Positions 45,406 to 54,496 of a stretch of 63,852 nucleotides of DNA are shown one piece after another. A model generated the notes under the pieces. That model made no database searches and was not told the DNA's origin. It saw nothing but the letters and a program-made list of their open reading frames with translations. The DNA is from an uncultured Muribaculaceae bacterium (GTDB lineage Bacteria; Bacteroidota; Bacteroidia; Bacteroidales; Muribaculaceae): NCBI GenBank assembly GCA_910579105.1, contig CAJTRT010000010.1:1-63852 (forward strand). Direction: 5' to 3'. How positions within the stretch are numbered: position 1 is the first letter of the stretch; every line of letters begins with the position of its first letter. The position numbers were made by a program, and so were the translations under genes.

Positions 45406-46140
45406 ATGACGCGCCCCGTATACATATCGCTCCCGGAAACCGGCTCGACAAACACTTGGCTGAAAGAGCACGCCGACGAAATACCAGTCCCCGCCGTGGC
45501 GGTCACTGACCACCAGACCAGCGGGCGCGGCCAGCGTGGAAACACCTGGGAGGCCGAGCCCGGCAAGAACCTCACCTTCTCGATGCTTTTCAAGCCCGAA
45601 GGCGTGGCGCCGTCAGGGCAGTTCTTCATCTCCGAGGCCGTGTGCCTCGGGATTGTCGACACGCTCCGACGCTACCTGCCACACCCGGAGACGGTAAAAG
45701 TGAAATGGCCCAATGACGTTTATGCCGGCGACCGCAAAATCTGCGGCATACTGATCGAGCACTCGCTCGAATCGGCCTCAGCCATCCGGCATACGATCGC
45801 CGGAATAGGACTCAACGTAAACCAGAAGGAATTTCACTCTTCCGCGCCTAATCCGGTTTCGATGTTTAACCTGACTGGGAAAGTGACACCGTTGCGCCCG
45901 CTGTTGGAGCAACTGGTCGAAGCCATCTCAGCCAACCTGGAAGCGCCGAAAGAGGCCATTCACGACAGATACCTCGAAACGCTGTGGCGAGGCAACGGCC
46001 AGCACCTCTTCGCGACACCTTCCGGCGAGCGGTTCCGCGCATCGATAACCGGCATTGCCCCGGCAGGCGCACTGACGTTGCGACGGGCCGACGGCTCAGA
46101 GACAAGCTACCTGTTCAAAGAGGTACAGTTCATTCTATGA
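45406..46140 (+). CDS. birA: Biotin-[acetyl-CoA-carboxylase] ligase
   Basis: BirA links biotin to a lysine in carrier domains. The 244-residue protein has the ATP/biotin loop SGRGQRGNTWEA (about residues 43-54), the KWPNDVYAGDRKICGIL segment (about 100-116) with the catalytic lysine, and a small C-terminal SH3-like domain. There is no N-terminal helix-turn-helix, so it is a simple (group I) ligase, not a repressor. One target in this window is K595 of the carboxyltransferase. Confidence 0.95.
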   Translation: MTRPVYISLPETGSTNTWLKEHADEIPVPAVAVTDHQTSGRGQRGNTWEAEPGKNLTFSMLFKPEGVAPSGQFFISEAVCLGIVDTLRRYLPHPETVKVKWPNDVYAGDRKICGILIEHSLESASAIRHTIAGIGLNVNQKEFHSSAPNPVSMFNLTGKVTPLRPLLEQLVEAISANLEAPKEAIHDRYLETLWRGNGQHLFATPSGERFRASITGIAPAGALTLRRADGSETSYLFKEVQFIL

Positions 46141-46156
46141 CCCATTTCCATCAGCG

Positions 46157-46948
46157 ATGATGTCAAACAGACTAAAAAACGCCCAACCGGCACCATTGTT
46201 CTCCATTATAACGGTCTGCTACAACGCGCAGGACACAATAGCGGCCACGCTTGAAAGCGTTGACAGCCAGACGTGCGAACATTACGAGCACCTTGTTGTC
46301 GACGGGGCTTCGACCGACCACACACTCGACATAGCCCGCGAGCATCCCAACCTGCGCCGGAGGGTGTTCTCGTCGCCAGACAACGGAATCTACGACGCTA
46401 TGAACAAAGGGCTCACAACAGCCCGCGGCGAATACCTTGTATTCCTGAACTCGGGAGACGCCCTGCACTCGCCCGACACGCTTCAACGCATAGCCGACGC
46501 GATAATTGACAACGGATTCCCGGGAGTGGTCTACGGGCAGACGCAAGTAGTCGGGAAAGACCGCGGCAGGCTTGCCGACCGCCATCTGACAGCGCCTGAC
46601 GTGCTGACCTACAAGAGTTTCGCCGACGGAATGGTGGTATGCCACCAGGCCTTCGTGGCATTGCGCAGAATCTGCGACGAATACGACCTGAAATACCGCT
46701 ACTCGGCCGACTACGAATGGTGCATACGGGTGCTGCAACACTCCCGCCGCAATGTCGCGGTCAAAGGGGAGCCACTTGTCGATTATCTCGCCGGTGGGAT
46801 GTCGGCCAAACATCGGGGCAAGTCTCTGTGGGAGCGTTTCAGGATAATGAGCTACTATTACGGCTTCTTCCCCACCGTGCTCCGCCATATGAAATTCATC
46901 CCGCGCTATCTGCGCCGCAGCCGCGTGGAGCGCGGATTCAGTTCCTGA
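46157..46948 (+). CDS. GT2-family glycosyltransferase (WcaE-like)
   Basis: This is a cytoplasmic, membrane-associated GT-A transferase acting on nucleotide sugars. The 263-residue protein starts the GT2 domain at about residue 12 (PLFSIITVCYNAQDTIAATL), has the VVDGASTDHTL nucleotide loop, the DNGIYDAMNKGLTTARGEYLVFLNSGD block that includes the DxD-like NSGD motif (about 74-101), and the later acceptor motif YSADYEWCIR. The sugar cannot be named. It is within a housekeeping operon between birA and DUF4286, with no other polysaccharide gene near it. An adjacent ATG (46160) is an alternative start. Confidence 0.88.
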   Translation: MMSNRLKNAQPAPLFSIITVCYNAQDTIAATLESVDSQTCEHYEHLVVDGASTDHTLDIAREHPNLRRRVFSSPDNGIYDAMNKGLTTARGEYLVFLNSGDALHSPDTLQRIADAIIDNGFPGVVYGQTQVVGKDRGRLADRHLTAPDVLTYKSFADGMVVCHQAFVALRRICDEYDLKYRYSADYEWCIRVLQHSRRNVAVKGEPLVDYLAGGMSAKHRGKSLWERFRIMSYYYGFFPTVLRHMKFIPRYLRRSRVERGFSS

Positions 46949-46966
46949 CACAGAACATCAACAGCC

Positions 46967-47281
46967 ATGATACTGCAAAACACCACTTTCGTCATCGACG
47001 AGGCTATCGAGGAGATATTTCTCGACTGGTTGCGCTCGGAATTCGTTCCCGCCGCGGCCAAGTCGGGCAGCTACGAGGAGAAGCCGCGGCTGCACCTGAT
47101 ACTCGCCAATGCCGAACCAGGCACCAAGAACTACGCTTTCCAGCTTCAGGCCGCACGCATCGACGACGCCCGGGCTTGGCTTGGCGAGGGCGAGGGAGCC
47201 GCACTGCTGGCCGCTATCACTCGCCGGCTCGACGGACGAATGGCGCACTTTTCAACCTATATGGATGAAATCGAACTCTGA
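46967..47281 (+). CDS. DUF4286-family protein
   Basis: This is a small conserved protein of Bacteroidetes with no known function. The 104-residue product has the family's ferredoxin-like (dimeric alpha-beta barrel) appearance: an N-terminal LQNTTFVIDEAIEEIFLDWL, a central FAFQLQ-like strand (NYAFQLQAARIDDARAWL) and a C-terminal RMAHFSTYMDEIEL. There is no signal peptide, so it is cytoplasmic. It lies 18 nt after a glycosyltransferase gene and 13 nt before ruvC, so it is co-transcribed. Confidence 0.82.
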   Translation: MILQNTTFVIDEAIEEIFLDWLRSEFVPAAAKSGSYEEKPRLHLILANAEPGTKNYAFQLQAARIDDARAWLGEGEGAALLAAITRRLDGRMAHFSTYMDEIEL

Positions 47282-47294
47282 GAGCAACCGACCT

Positions 47295-47945
47295 ATGGCT
47301 GACACTGCGAAATACCCCAGCCTGAGTTCCGACGACGATCACCGCGCCCCGCTAAAAACCAGCGAGAACGCCGAAGCGCTCCGCCACAGCTGGGAACGCG
47401 TAATAATAGGTATCGATCCCGGTACAAACGTTATGGGATACGGCATCCTCGGCATAAACGGAAAAACACCCTCGATGATAGCGATGGGGGTGATAAAACT
47501 CAGCAAATTTGAAAGCCATTACCTGCGCCTGCGCAGGATACACTCGCGCGTTCTCGGCCTGGTGGAGCAATACCTCCCCGACGAGATGGCGATCGAGGCC
47601 CCGTTCTTCGGCAAGAACGTGCAGTCGATGTTAAAGCTCGGGCGGGCGCAGGGAGTCGCAATGGCCGCGGCTCTCGAACGCGACATACCGATCGCGGAAT
47701 ATGAGCCGCGAAAAATCAAAATGGCCATCACAGGGAGCGGCGCCGCCTCCAAAGAGCAGGTGCAGGAGATGCTGCGCCGGATTCTGAACATCGACCGCGG
47801 ACAACTTCTGCCCGAACTTGATGCCACCGACGCCCTCGCCGCAGCCCTCTGCCATTTCTACGAGACCTCCCGCCCGACGGTAACGGCAGGCCCGAAATCC
47901 TGGAAAGAATTCATCGCCAAGAACCCAGGGCGCATAAAGCAATAA
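47295..47945 (+). CDS. ruvC: Holliday junction resolvase RuvC
   Basis: RuvC cuts Holliday junctions during recombination. The 216-residue protein has the four catalytic acids in order: D41 in GIDPGTNVMGYG, E101 in MAIEAPFFGKNVQS, and the pair near 177-180 in ELDATDALAAALCHF. The N-terminal 35 residues, rich in Ser, Asp and Pro, lie before the RNase H-like fold and make the protein about 30 residues longer than E. coli RuvC. The ATG at 47295 follows DUF4286 by 13 nt; a longer frame that overlaps DUF4286 is rejected. A strong terminator follows. Confidence 0.96.
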   Translation: MADTAKYPSLSSDDDHRAPLKTSENAEALRHSWERVIIGIDPGTNVMGYGILGINGKTPSMIAMGVIKLSKFESHYLRLRRIHSRVLGLVEQYLPDEMAIEAPFFGKNVQSMLKLGRAQGVAMAAALERDIPIAEYEPRKIKMAITGSGAASKEQVQEMLRRILNIDRGQLLPELDATDALAAALCHFYETSRPTVTAGPKSWKEFIAKNPGRIKQ

Positions 47946-47948
47946 CGC

Positions 47949-47987
47949 AATTCCCCGCCGCGAAAACTTACTCCGCGGCGGGGAATT
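47949..47987. terminator. Terminator after ruvC, bidirectional
   Basis: AATTCCCCGCCGCG (47949-47962) pairs with CGCGGCGGGGAATT (47974-47987) with an 11-base loop, followed by CTTT. It separates convergent ruvC and the giant secreted protein gene. Confidence 0.85.
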
Positions 47988-48019
47988 CTTTAAACACAAT
48001 ATCGTTCCGGTTGTGACAA

Positions 48020-51000
48020 TTACGGCACGCAAACTCGGATGGTTGCCTCTCCGATAGTGACTATATAGATACCTGGCGGAACGTCTATCACGGCGTTACC
48101 ATCAGAAGCGACAGAAGAGGCGGCCAGCACGCCGTCGGGGCGGAAAACCTTGACCGTCGCGCCATTCGCTGCACGAGATACTGATATGGCCCCATGGACA
48201 ACGCACGCCACGAACGCCTCCTCAACACCGACTGATTCGGTGCCAGACGTAATTATCTCGAAACCGATAGTGGCCATTTCCGTCTCGCCGGACGCATAAC
48301 GGGCGGTAACTCCTGCTGTATGGCGCCCGTTTGGCACATTTTCGAAAAGATGGGAGGAGCCTGTTGTCGAGGCAACTTTCTCATTGTCGAGGTAGACCTC
48401 GTAACCCAGAATCGTTCCGGCCGCGCGTGCTGGAGCCCCGTGTCTCGAAAGGCCCGGAATATCCTCTGCCTGGCCGATGAAAATATCATCTATGGCAACC
48501 AGATAATTGCGCCCACCCGAAACGCATCGGATCGCGACGTATTTGGCCTCGGCAGGGATGGTGGTGACAACCTGGCGCCAGTCATCATAATCGATGGAAA
48601 CTGGATCTCCTACCCAGACGAAATCACCAGCCTCTTTACCACTGAGGGAATAGCCCACCATAAGGGTTTCGGTATAAGTCCACCAGTAACCCCGTGTCCA
48701 GAAACTGATCACGAAATCATCGTCCATCTCTATCAACGGGGATATAATGTAATCGTCGTTATCGTTGCCTGTGCGGGTAGACATTGCCACGAGGACTTTG
48801 TCGCCGCTGTGGGTATTGACGAAATCATCTGTCATAACAGGATTCGCTCTTCCCGGATTCATCACGATGAACGCCATAGGTTCACCGCAGTTAGGAAACT
48901 CATAATTGGGAGAGTAGTATGTCTCATCTCCGTCACCATCGATGTACGACCATCCGAGATCGCCGGGGGAGTTGATCGCCCAATCGTCATGTCCCTCGAA
49001 ATCCTCATAGATGTAATTCAGCACATTCCATCGCAACAAGCGCGAGGCAGGATCGGCAGCATCCTCAATGACGAGATTGAACGGCATCTTGGTGGCTTCC
49101 ACCATTGTGAACGACAATACCATGTCTTTTTCGCCAGACACAGTGACTTCCTCAGTCACATTCTCGAATCCTTTCTTTGCGCAAGTCACGACATAATCAC
49201 CTTCCCATACATCCGGCAGCTCGACTTTGCCCTCGGCATCGGTGGTAGCGGAGTAGCTGTGGGTGTTGTCCTTCCCGGCGAAAAGCACCACGGCTCCGGA
49301 GGCATCCTCACCGGGAGCGTTCGTGGCCAATGCCAGCTCCACCTTGGAAGTCATACGGCACGGAACAGCGCGGGAGAACGATGGATACGAAACCTTACTA
49401 TCGGGGTATATGGCTTTGACGGCGAAACGCCACATTCCCTTTGAAGCGGATGACCATGACGCGTCCGCGAAAGACTCCGCGGCAACAGGAGCCGTGTTGA
49501 GCTTCACCCACTCATCCGCCGACGATTCCTTACCTTCAAGGAAACGCCAGACATCATACCTCACAGAGGGCAAACCGGCCGCGGCGACTTTCGAGCGGGG
49601 AGCACCCATAGGCAGTCCGGCAGCACGCAACGTAAGATTGCCGCGGAATATGTAAGAGCCATCGTCGGCATAGCGGGAAGTGAACGGCTCTGTGCGGTAG
49701 TCCTTGCTCATCACCATCTTCTCGGCTCTACGCGGCCAATCGGCATCCTCCCCTCCGCCGTCCATACACAGGCGCGCATCGCCGCGCAACGTGAACAACG
49801 CTCCGCGCGGAGCCACCACGGGGTATCTGAACACACACTCGTGCCAGTTGTAATTCTCGCTCTCCAAACCATCCTCCTCATACAGGATACGGTTTGTTGG
49901 CTGACCGTTCTCGTCAAGGTCAAACACGACTACATCGACAGGCCGGCCGTTGTTGGAAGAATCCCATACATTCCACGACATAGACGTAAACACGGCGGGA
50001 GTGTCGTAAACGACACCCGCGACGGTATACCTCGTGGTAGCCGACATCTCCATATTGTGAACAAAATTGTCGGTGCCGTCATCATATCGGAACGCCGCGG
50101 GCGCGTCAACAGGCGCGTCCCATGCGACATTCGCTGTCTGGCGGTCGGCCTTGGCGGAAACATTTCCTGGTGCGATGAGTTTCACCTGAAGGATAAGCGA
50201 GCCCAGATCAATGTCACCGTCAAGCGACGGGACATCCTTGGATGCCGATTCATAGTTTATCGCATGCGCGTCAACCGTGTACGCGCCTTTCATATAGATT
50301 CCGGCAATCGAGAAATAACCGTCACGGTCGGTGACTCCAGATCGCACGCCATATCCGTGGATGCTGACAGCGGCGTTCTCAATACCCCTGCCATCGACAT
50401 CAGTCACTCTGCCGGAGACCGTCGCTGTGGGAATCTGTGTCATTTCAATCTCTACCACCTTGTGTTCCAGAGGAGCGAAATCATATGTGCCGGAGGCAGT
50501 CTCGTATCCGAACTTCGACACAGACCAGCCATAGCTTCCGGGAGCAAGCTCGATGAACTCGAACGAACCGTCCTCGCCTGATACCGCTGAACAGCCATCA
50601 TCGCCAAGCTGAACGGTGGCTCCGCCTACCGGGTTACCCCCGTCAGTGACTATGCCTGTCAGCCAGGATGCGGAATTTTCTTCGATAGTCACATTGGCCA
50701 CATAGAGAGTGGGGAGCCCGGGCTCCCACTGTGCGTGGAATCCGATATGGTAAATGCCTGTTTCCTCAATTTCAGGAAGATAGACATATTTCTTTTCCAG
50801 CATACGGAAGTCGGTGGAAAATTCCTTGACAACGGTCGACTGCCCCTCTGCCGTAGCCTCTTTACCGATAGTCACGCTGTAAGCGGCAGGATAGTTGGAA
50901 TTCATAACGCCTGCGTCGTATACCACCTTGTAGGCTTTTCCAGCCTCAAGGCGCACCGGGGGAGAAATCAGGAAGTCGTCAACCGTACGCGTATAATTGC

Positions 51001-52525
51001 CGCGCATCAGCATCGTCCGGCTGCCATCCATCGTGGCGCCTCGCTCCCATGTGGCGTTATCCCCATTCGCATCGACGAGAGTCCATAGAAGAAGCTGGTC
51101 AGGATTCTCGAAATCGCACGAATAAGGAAGCTGAATATCACTGCCTATGACCGTTGGCTCCGAAACAGCAGCCTCCCCGGCACCATTCGGCGCAACGGCG
51201 GTCACATAATACGTATACACACCCATAACCTTCACCATGTCGGAGCATGTGGTCGCTGATATGCCATCGGCCACTTTATTCCCGCCAGGCTGGCGCACAA
51301 CGTCATACCTGACCTGGGATGGATCCATATAGCCCCCGTGCGCCCCAGTCATTACAGGCTTCCAGGAAATACGCGCCGACAAGCCGTCGGCTTCAACAGT
51401 AACTTCGGCAGGAGCGGCCGGGAGATCCTCGCCTATGAAAGCGCGCACACACCGCGGTATGCCATTTCCCGCCTCGTTCACAGCGTATATCCTGAAAGCA
51501 TGGTAGCCAAGGGGGAGAGTTGCCGGAATGTCGACCTTTGCCCCGGCTATAAGTTCCGGACCGGCATATGTCGCCACCACCTCCTTGTCAGCCTCTATGA
51601 CGATAGCGGAAATCGCACCGAGAGCGTCACCGGCGGCTGTCTTTGTGGGGATTGTAAGCGAGACTGTCGCGGTGCCGTCGTGTGACGGATCTGAGATTGC
51701 CACTCCGGCCACGGCAGCCGGAGCGCCATCCTCGGCCAATTTGAACGGTATATACAAACCTGTCATCTCCCCGTCACGGCCGAGGTCACTTATATACGTC
51801 ATCCGGCCTGTCGAAGGATCCAGGGTATTGAAATATCCTCCGTATGAGGAACTTTCGGCCCAGTACAGTATGCCGGTGGAATGGTCGAATTCCATCGACT
51901 GCATATAACGAATCCCGGAATCCGACTTTCCGATTTGGGTGAATACCTTCGTGTTTTTGTTGAAAGAATAGAAATAGCCATCATTGGCCACCGAGTATAT
52001 ATCCCCCTCATAGCTGCAGGCCAAAGTCATAAGCCAAAGGCCCGGGACATCGGCGTATATCGTTGACGACCCGTCGGCGACATTAACCACCCGCAGATGC
52101 GTCGAGTTTGCCCCGTAATGGGAAATCGCCAGAAGAGTCCCTTCGGAATAATCATAAGTCATATCCACATATAGAGGGGAATCCTCCGCGAGTTCTGCCA
52201 GTTTTGACATCTCTCCGGTCGCGATGTCAAACTTGTTCCACGCCACGGGCAGCGGACCGGGCTTGTAGGTCTGGGCATAATAAACGCCATCAGCCATCGC
52301 CCCGGCGCTCACCGGGGCTGTCTCCCACACTTTCTCCGGGGAGGTCGCGTCGGTTACCGGGAAAGAATACCATCCTACCGGACGCGTCTCGTCATCAATG
52401 AGGAATCCCATTGCCGAGACCACCGATTGTCCGGGGGCATCCTTGCGGAAAGCGCCTCGCGCTGCTACGGCAAGCAAGGAACATCCCAGCGCTGCCACAG
52501 CAAGTAACAATGTAGTTTTCTTCAT
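48020..52525 (-). CDS. Giant secreted multidomain protein (propeller, Fn3, choice-of-anchor J, carboxypeptidase-regulatory repeats) with T9SS-like tail
   Basis: This is a large extracellular protein (1501 aa from the ATG at 52525). In order: a signal peptide (1-25); a propeller-like region (about 30-260) with repeated strands such as GTLLAISHYGANSTHLRVVNV; fibronectin-like domains (about 275-450); a choice-of-anchor J/cleaved-adhesin module (YSCDFENPDQLLLWTLVDANG, about 470-620); at least two carboxypeptidase-regulatory-like repeats (VTDGGNPVGGATVQLGDDG and VTDVDGRGIENAAVSIHGYG, about 630-780); a jelly-roll-like part; a third regulatory-like repeat (about 1095-1170); a second anchor-J module (YEDFEGHDDWAIN, about 1190-1360); and a C-terminal strand set with TVKVFRPDGVLAAS and VPPGIYIVTIGEATIRV, the pattern of a T9SS tail. 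Likely an adhesin or protease-like surface factor; no catalytic motif seen. A longer frame (to 52594) is rejected. Confidence 0.82.
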   Translation of the reverse strand: MKKTTLLLAVAALGCSLLAVAARGAFRKDAPGQSVVSAMGFLIDDETRPVGWYSFPVTDATSPEKVWETAPVSAGAMADGVYYAQTYKPGPLPVAWNKFDIATGEMSKLAELAEDSPLYVDMTYDYSEGTLLAISHYGANSTHLRVVNVADGSSTIYADVPGLWLMTLACSYEGDIYSVANDGYFYSFNKNTKVFTQIGKSDSGIRYMQSMEFDHSTGILYWAESSSYGGYFNTLDPSTGRMTYISDLGRDGEMTGLYIPFKLAEDGAPAAVAGVAISDPSHDGTATVSLTIPTKTAAGDALGAISAIVIEADKEVVATYAGPELIAGAKVDIPATLPLGYHAFRIYAVNEAGNGIPRCVRAFIGEDLPAAPAEVTVEADGLSARISWKPVMTGAHGGYMDPSQVRYDVVRQPGGNKVADGISATTCSDMVKVMGVYTYYVTAVAPNGAGEAAVSEPTVIGSDIQLPYSCDFENPDQLLLWTLVDANGDNATWERGATMDGSRTMLMRGNYTRTVDDFLISPPVRLEAGKAYKVVYDAGVMNSNYPAAYSVTIGKEATAEGQSTVVKEFSTDFRMLEKKYVYLPEIEETGIYHIGFHAQWEPGLPTLYVANVTIEENSASWLTGIVTDGGNPVGGATVQLGDDGCSAVSGEDGSFEFIELAPGSYGWSVSKFGYETASGTYDFAPLEHKVVEIEMTQIPTATVSGRVTDVDGRGIENAAVSIHGYGVRSGVTDRDGYFSIAGIYMKGAYTVDAHAINYESASKDVPSLDGDIDLGSLILQVKLIAPGNVSAKADRQTANVAWDAPVDAPAAFRYDDGTDNFVHNMEMSATTRYTVAGVVYDTPAVFTSMSWNVWDSSNNGRPVDVVVFDLDENGQPTNRILYEEDGLESENYNWHECVFRYPVVAPRGALFTLRGDARLCMDGGGEDADWPRRAEKMVMSKDYRTEPFTSRYADDGSYIFRGNLTLRAAGLPMGAPRSKVAAAGLPSVRYDVWRFLEGKESSADEWVKLNTAPVAAESFADASWSSASKGMWRFAVKAIYPDSKVSYPSFSRAVPCRMTSKVELALATNAPGEDASGAVVLFAGKDNTHSYSATTDAEGKVELPDVWEGDYVVTCAKKGFENVTEEVTVSGEKDMVLSFTMVEATKMPFNLVIEDAADPASRLLRWNVLNYIYEDFEGHDDWAINSPGDLGWSYIDGDGDETYYSPNYEFPNCGEPMAFIVMNPGRANPVMTDDFVNTHSGDKVLVAMSTRTGNDNDDYIISPLIEMDDDFVISFWTRGYWWTYTETLMVGYSLSGKEAGDFVWVGDPVSIDYDDWRQVVTTIPAEAKYVAIRCVSGGRNYLVAIDDIFIGQAEDIPGLSRHGAPARAAGTILGYEVYLDNEKVASTTGSSHLFENVPNGRHTAGVTARYASGETEMATIGFEIITSGTESVGVEEAFVACVVHGAISVSRAANGATVKVFRPDGVLAASSVASDGNAVIDVPPGIYIVTIGEATIRVCVP

Positions 52526-52573
52526 ACTCACTATATTTATCTGTGTTAGAAATCGCATTGTCGCTAAATATCG

Positions 52574-52604
52574 CAAAGTTAACAGACAATACAATATAAG
52601 TCAA
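52574..52604 (-). promoter_or_regulatory. Promoter of the giant secreted protein gene
   Basis: On the minus strand TAACTTTG (52574-52581) is the -7 box, and TTG (52602-52604) lies 20 nt upstream as the -33 box. This supports the start at 52525 over a start inside the promoter. Confidence 0.7.
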
Positions 52605-52704
52605 CACAAAGGTATTACATCTAAGACAATTTGCCTTAAACGTAATGAATTGTCAACCAAACAGTGAGCATAACGCCGCGTGTGCCATGGTCAGACGATG
52701 TATC

Positions 52705-54477
52705 TCAGAGCGTGCTCGCGGTGTCGCGATAGGCCGACGGCGTCATCCCTACAACCTCCTGGAAAGTCTTGTAGAAGGTCGTCATAGATTTGAATCCGAG
52801 ATCGGCAGCAATCGCTTTGAGAGGATAGGCCGTTCCCTCAGGACCCGACAGAATCCTGACCGCCTCCTTTATGCGGTAGCCATTGACAAACTGATAATAC
52901 CCCTTTCCCGTATGTTCGGCTATGATTTGCGACAGATATGTCCGGTTTGTTCCCAGCATCTCGGCGAGACGCTCGCGGGTGAGGTTGCCGTCACGATAAA
53001 CCTCGTCTACCTCCATCAACCGGCACAGACTGTCGAAAACCAAGTTTGTCCTTGTTTTCTGATTCGCCGGATACGCGTCGGGAATGTCAGACAAGGATAT
53101 TTCTCCGTCTGTCGTTACGCGAGGTACCGGCTTATCGGAAATATTGTCGTTGCGTGAGCCGATACGCCCGAGTAGCTCCTGCTCTCGCGCGACGGCGTCG
53201 CGGTGAGCCATGACGATGTTGCGGTAAAGCCGTTTCTGCCGGCGGTAGTTGTGCCACAGAATAAAAAGAATTGCTGTCACAGATAACAGCGACACCCACA
53301 ATATTGCCGTCTTGCGCTGCTCGCCACGCAGCATCAGTGCGTGCATATTGGCTTCCTGCTCACGCCGTTCGATGTCATATTGAACACGCAACTCGTTGAT
53401 AGATCGTAGCTGGCGGTCGACATTAGCCGAATCGCACGATTCCTTATATGCCTTGTATGCTTCCAAGGCACGCCGATAATCGCCCCGGCGCTCATAATTG
53501 CGCGCACGCTGCGCCAGCAAGGGTGCGAGAGAGGAGCGTATCAGCAAACTGTCGGACACATTGAATCCCCGTGCTATCATACGGTCTGACTCCGCGAGAC
53601 GTCCCTGGTCGGCGAGTATCCGCGCGTATGTGCAATATATTTCCGGGAGTGTGGCACCCTGGGCCTCCCCGGCACCGGCGACAGCCTTCTCCATCCATTC
53701 CAAAGCCTCGATGTCTCGTCCTAACGCCGCGCAAATCGAACCGCGCAGATTATATGTGGCCGACCGTTCCACATAGTTCACACTGGCCGCCAACTCGTCA
53801 GCCTTTCGTATATATGCCATCGCCTTTTCATGATCCCCGGCTATATGGAGGAGATTCGCGCAGTGATAAGCTCCGGCGAAACCCAGCTGCGCGTTGTCGT
53901 TGGTCATTCCCCATTCATAACAGCTCAACGCGTATCGCAGTCCGGAGGTATCGCGGCGGATGCTCGCTGTCTCGGCAAGGTTCGCCTCGATCAACGCCTG
54001 GCGTAGGGGATCGCCTATTTTCACGGCATATTCCAAAGCCTCGTAGAAATGACGCTGGGCTGAGGCGTAATTGGCATGGGTGTTAGCCTCATATACACCG
54101 TAGCCGTTGTGAATCGACAGGCGGAGAGTGTCGTCGGCCACCGCGTCGGCATATCTGTAAGCCTCGTCCAGCTGGGCTTTTCCCAATCCTGAATTTCCAA
54201 GGATGACATTTGACACCCCCTGGTAATAAAGAGCATACGCCATAAACCAGTCTGACCCTTCGCGCTCGGCCTCTTCCCGCAACCGCTCCGCCATACTTAG
54301 AGTGCGGCGGTGGTCGGAGTTCTGCGTAGCCATGCGGCAGGAATCCCGGAACCGCCAGCAATCGCCGGCTGATGCCGGAAATGAATCCCGGACGGCGACC
54401 GCAATGACGACAAAGCTCCACACCACCAGGGAAGGCAGCGTCAACCCTAACAACCTGACGTAACGGCTTGCGGTCAT
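52705..54477 (-). CDS. Membrane-bound TPR sensor with AraC-type DNA-binding domain
   Basis: This is a one-protein regulator of a type common in Bacteroidetes. From the ATG at 54477 (590 aa) it has an N-terminal hydrophobic anchor (about 8-30), a TPR-rich periplasmic part (about 60-390, with DEAYRYADAVADDTLRLSIHNG, AMAYIRKADELAASVNYVER), a short coiled region, a second transmembrane helix (ILWVSLLSVTAILFILWHNY, about 405-425) and a C-terminal AraC domain (about 485-590) with RERLAEMLGTNRTYLSQII and FKSMTTFYKTFQEVVGMTPSAYR. The frame can be read back to 54879, but those 134 residues overlap PBP1A out of frame and are not coding. It lies 19 nt after PBP1A and 179 nt before the giant secreted protein gene, all on one strand. 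Confidence 0.88.
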   Translation of the reverse strand: MTASRYVRLLGLTLPSLVVWSFVVIAVAVRDSFPASAGDCWRFRDSCRMATQNSDHRRTLSMAERLREEAEREGSDWFMAYALYYQGVSNVILGNSGLGKAQLDEAYRYADAVADDTLRLSIHNGYGVYEANTHANYASAQRHFYEALEYAVKIGDPLRQALIEANLAETASIRRDTSGLRYALSCYEWGMTNDNAQLGFAGAYHCANLLHIAGDHEKAMAYIRKADELAASVNYVERSATYNLRGSICAALGRDIEALEWMEKAVAGAGEAQGATLPEIYCTYARILADQGRLAESDRMIARGFNVSDSLLIRSSLAPLLAQRARNYERRGDYRRALEAYKAYKESCDSANVDRQLRSINELRVQYDIERREQEANMHALMLRGEQRKTAILWVSLLSVTAILFILWHNYRRQKRLYRNIVMAHRDAVAREQELLGRIGSRNDNISDKPVPRVTTDGEISLSDIPDAYPANQKTRTNLVFDSLCRLMEVDEVYRDGNLTRERLAEMLGTNRTYLSQIIAEHTGKGYYQFVNGYRIKEAVRILSGPEGTAYPLKAIAADLGFKSMTTFYKTFQEVVGMTPSAYRDTASTL

Positions 54478-54496
54478 TAGCGGGGAAAGGGCCTTT

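Noticed and set aside
52526..52594. A longer start for the giant secreted protein
   Set aside because: It would place the start inside the TAACTTTG/TTG promoter, and the ATG at 52525 opens a normal signal peptide.
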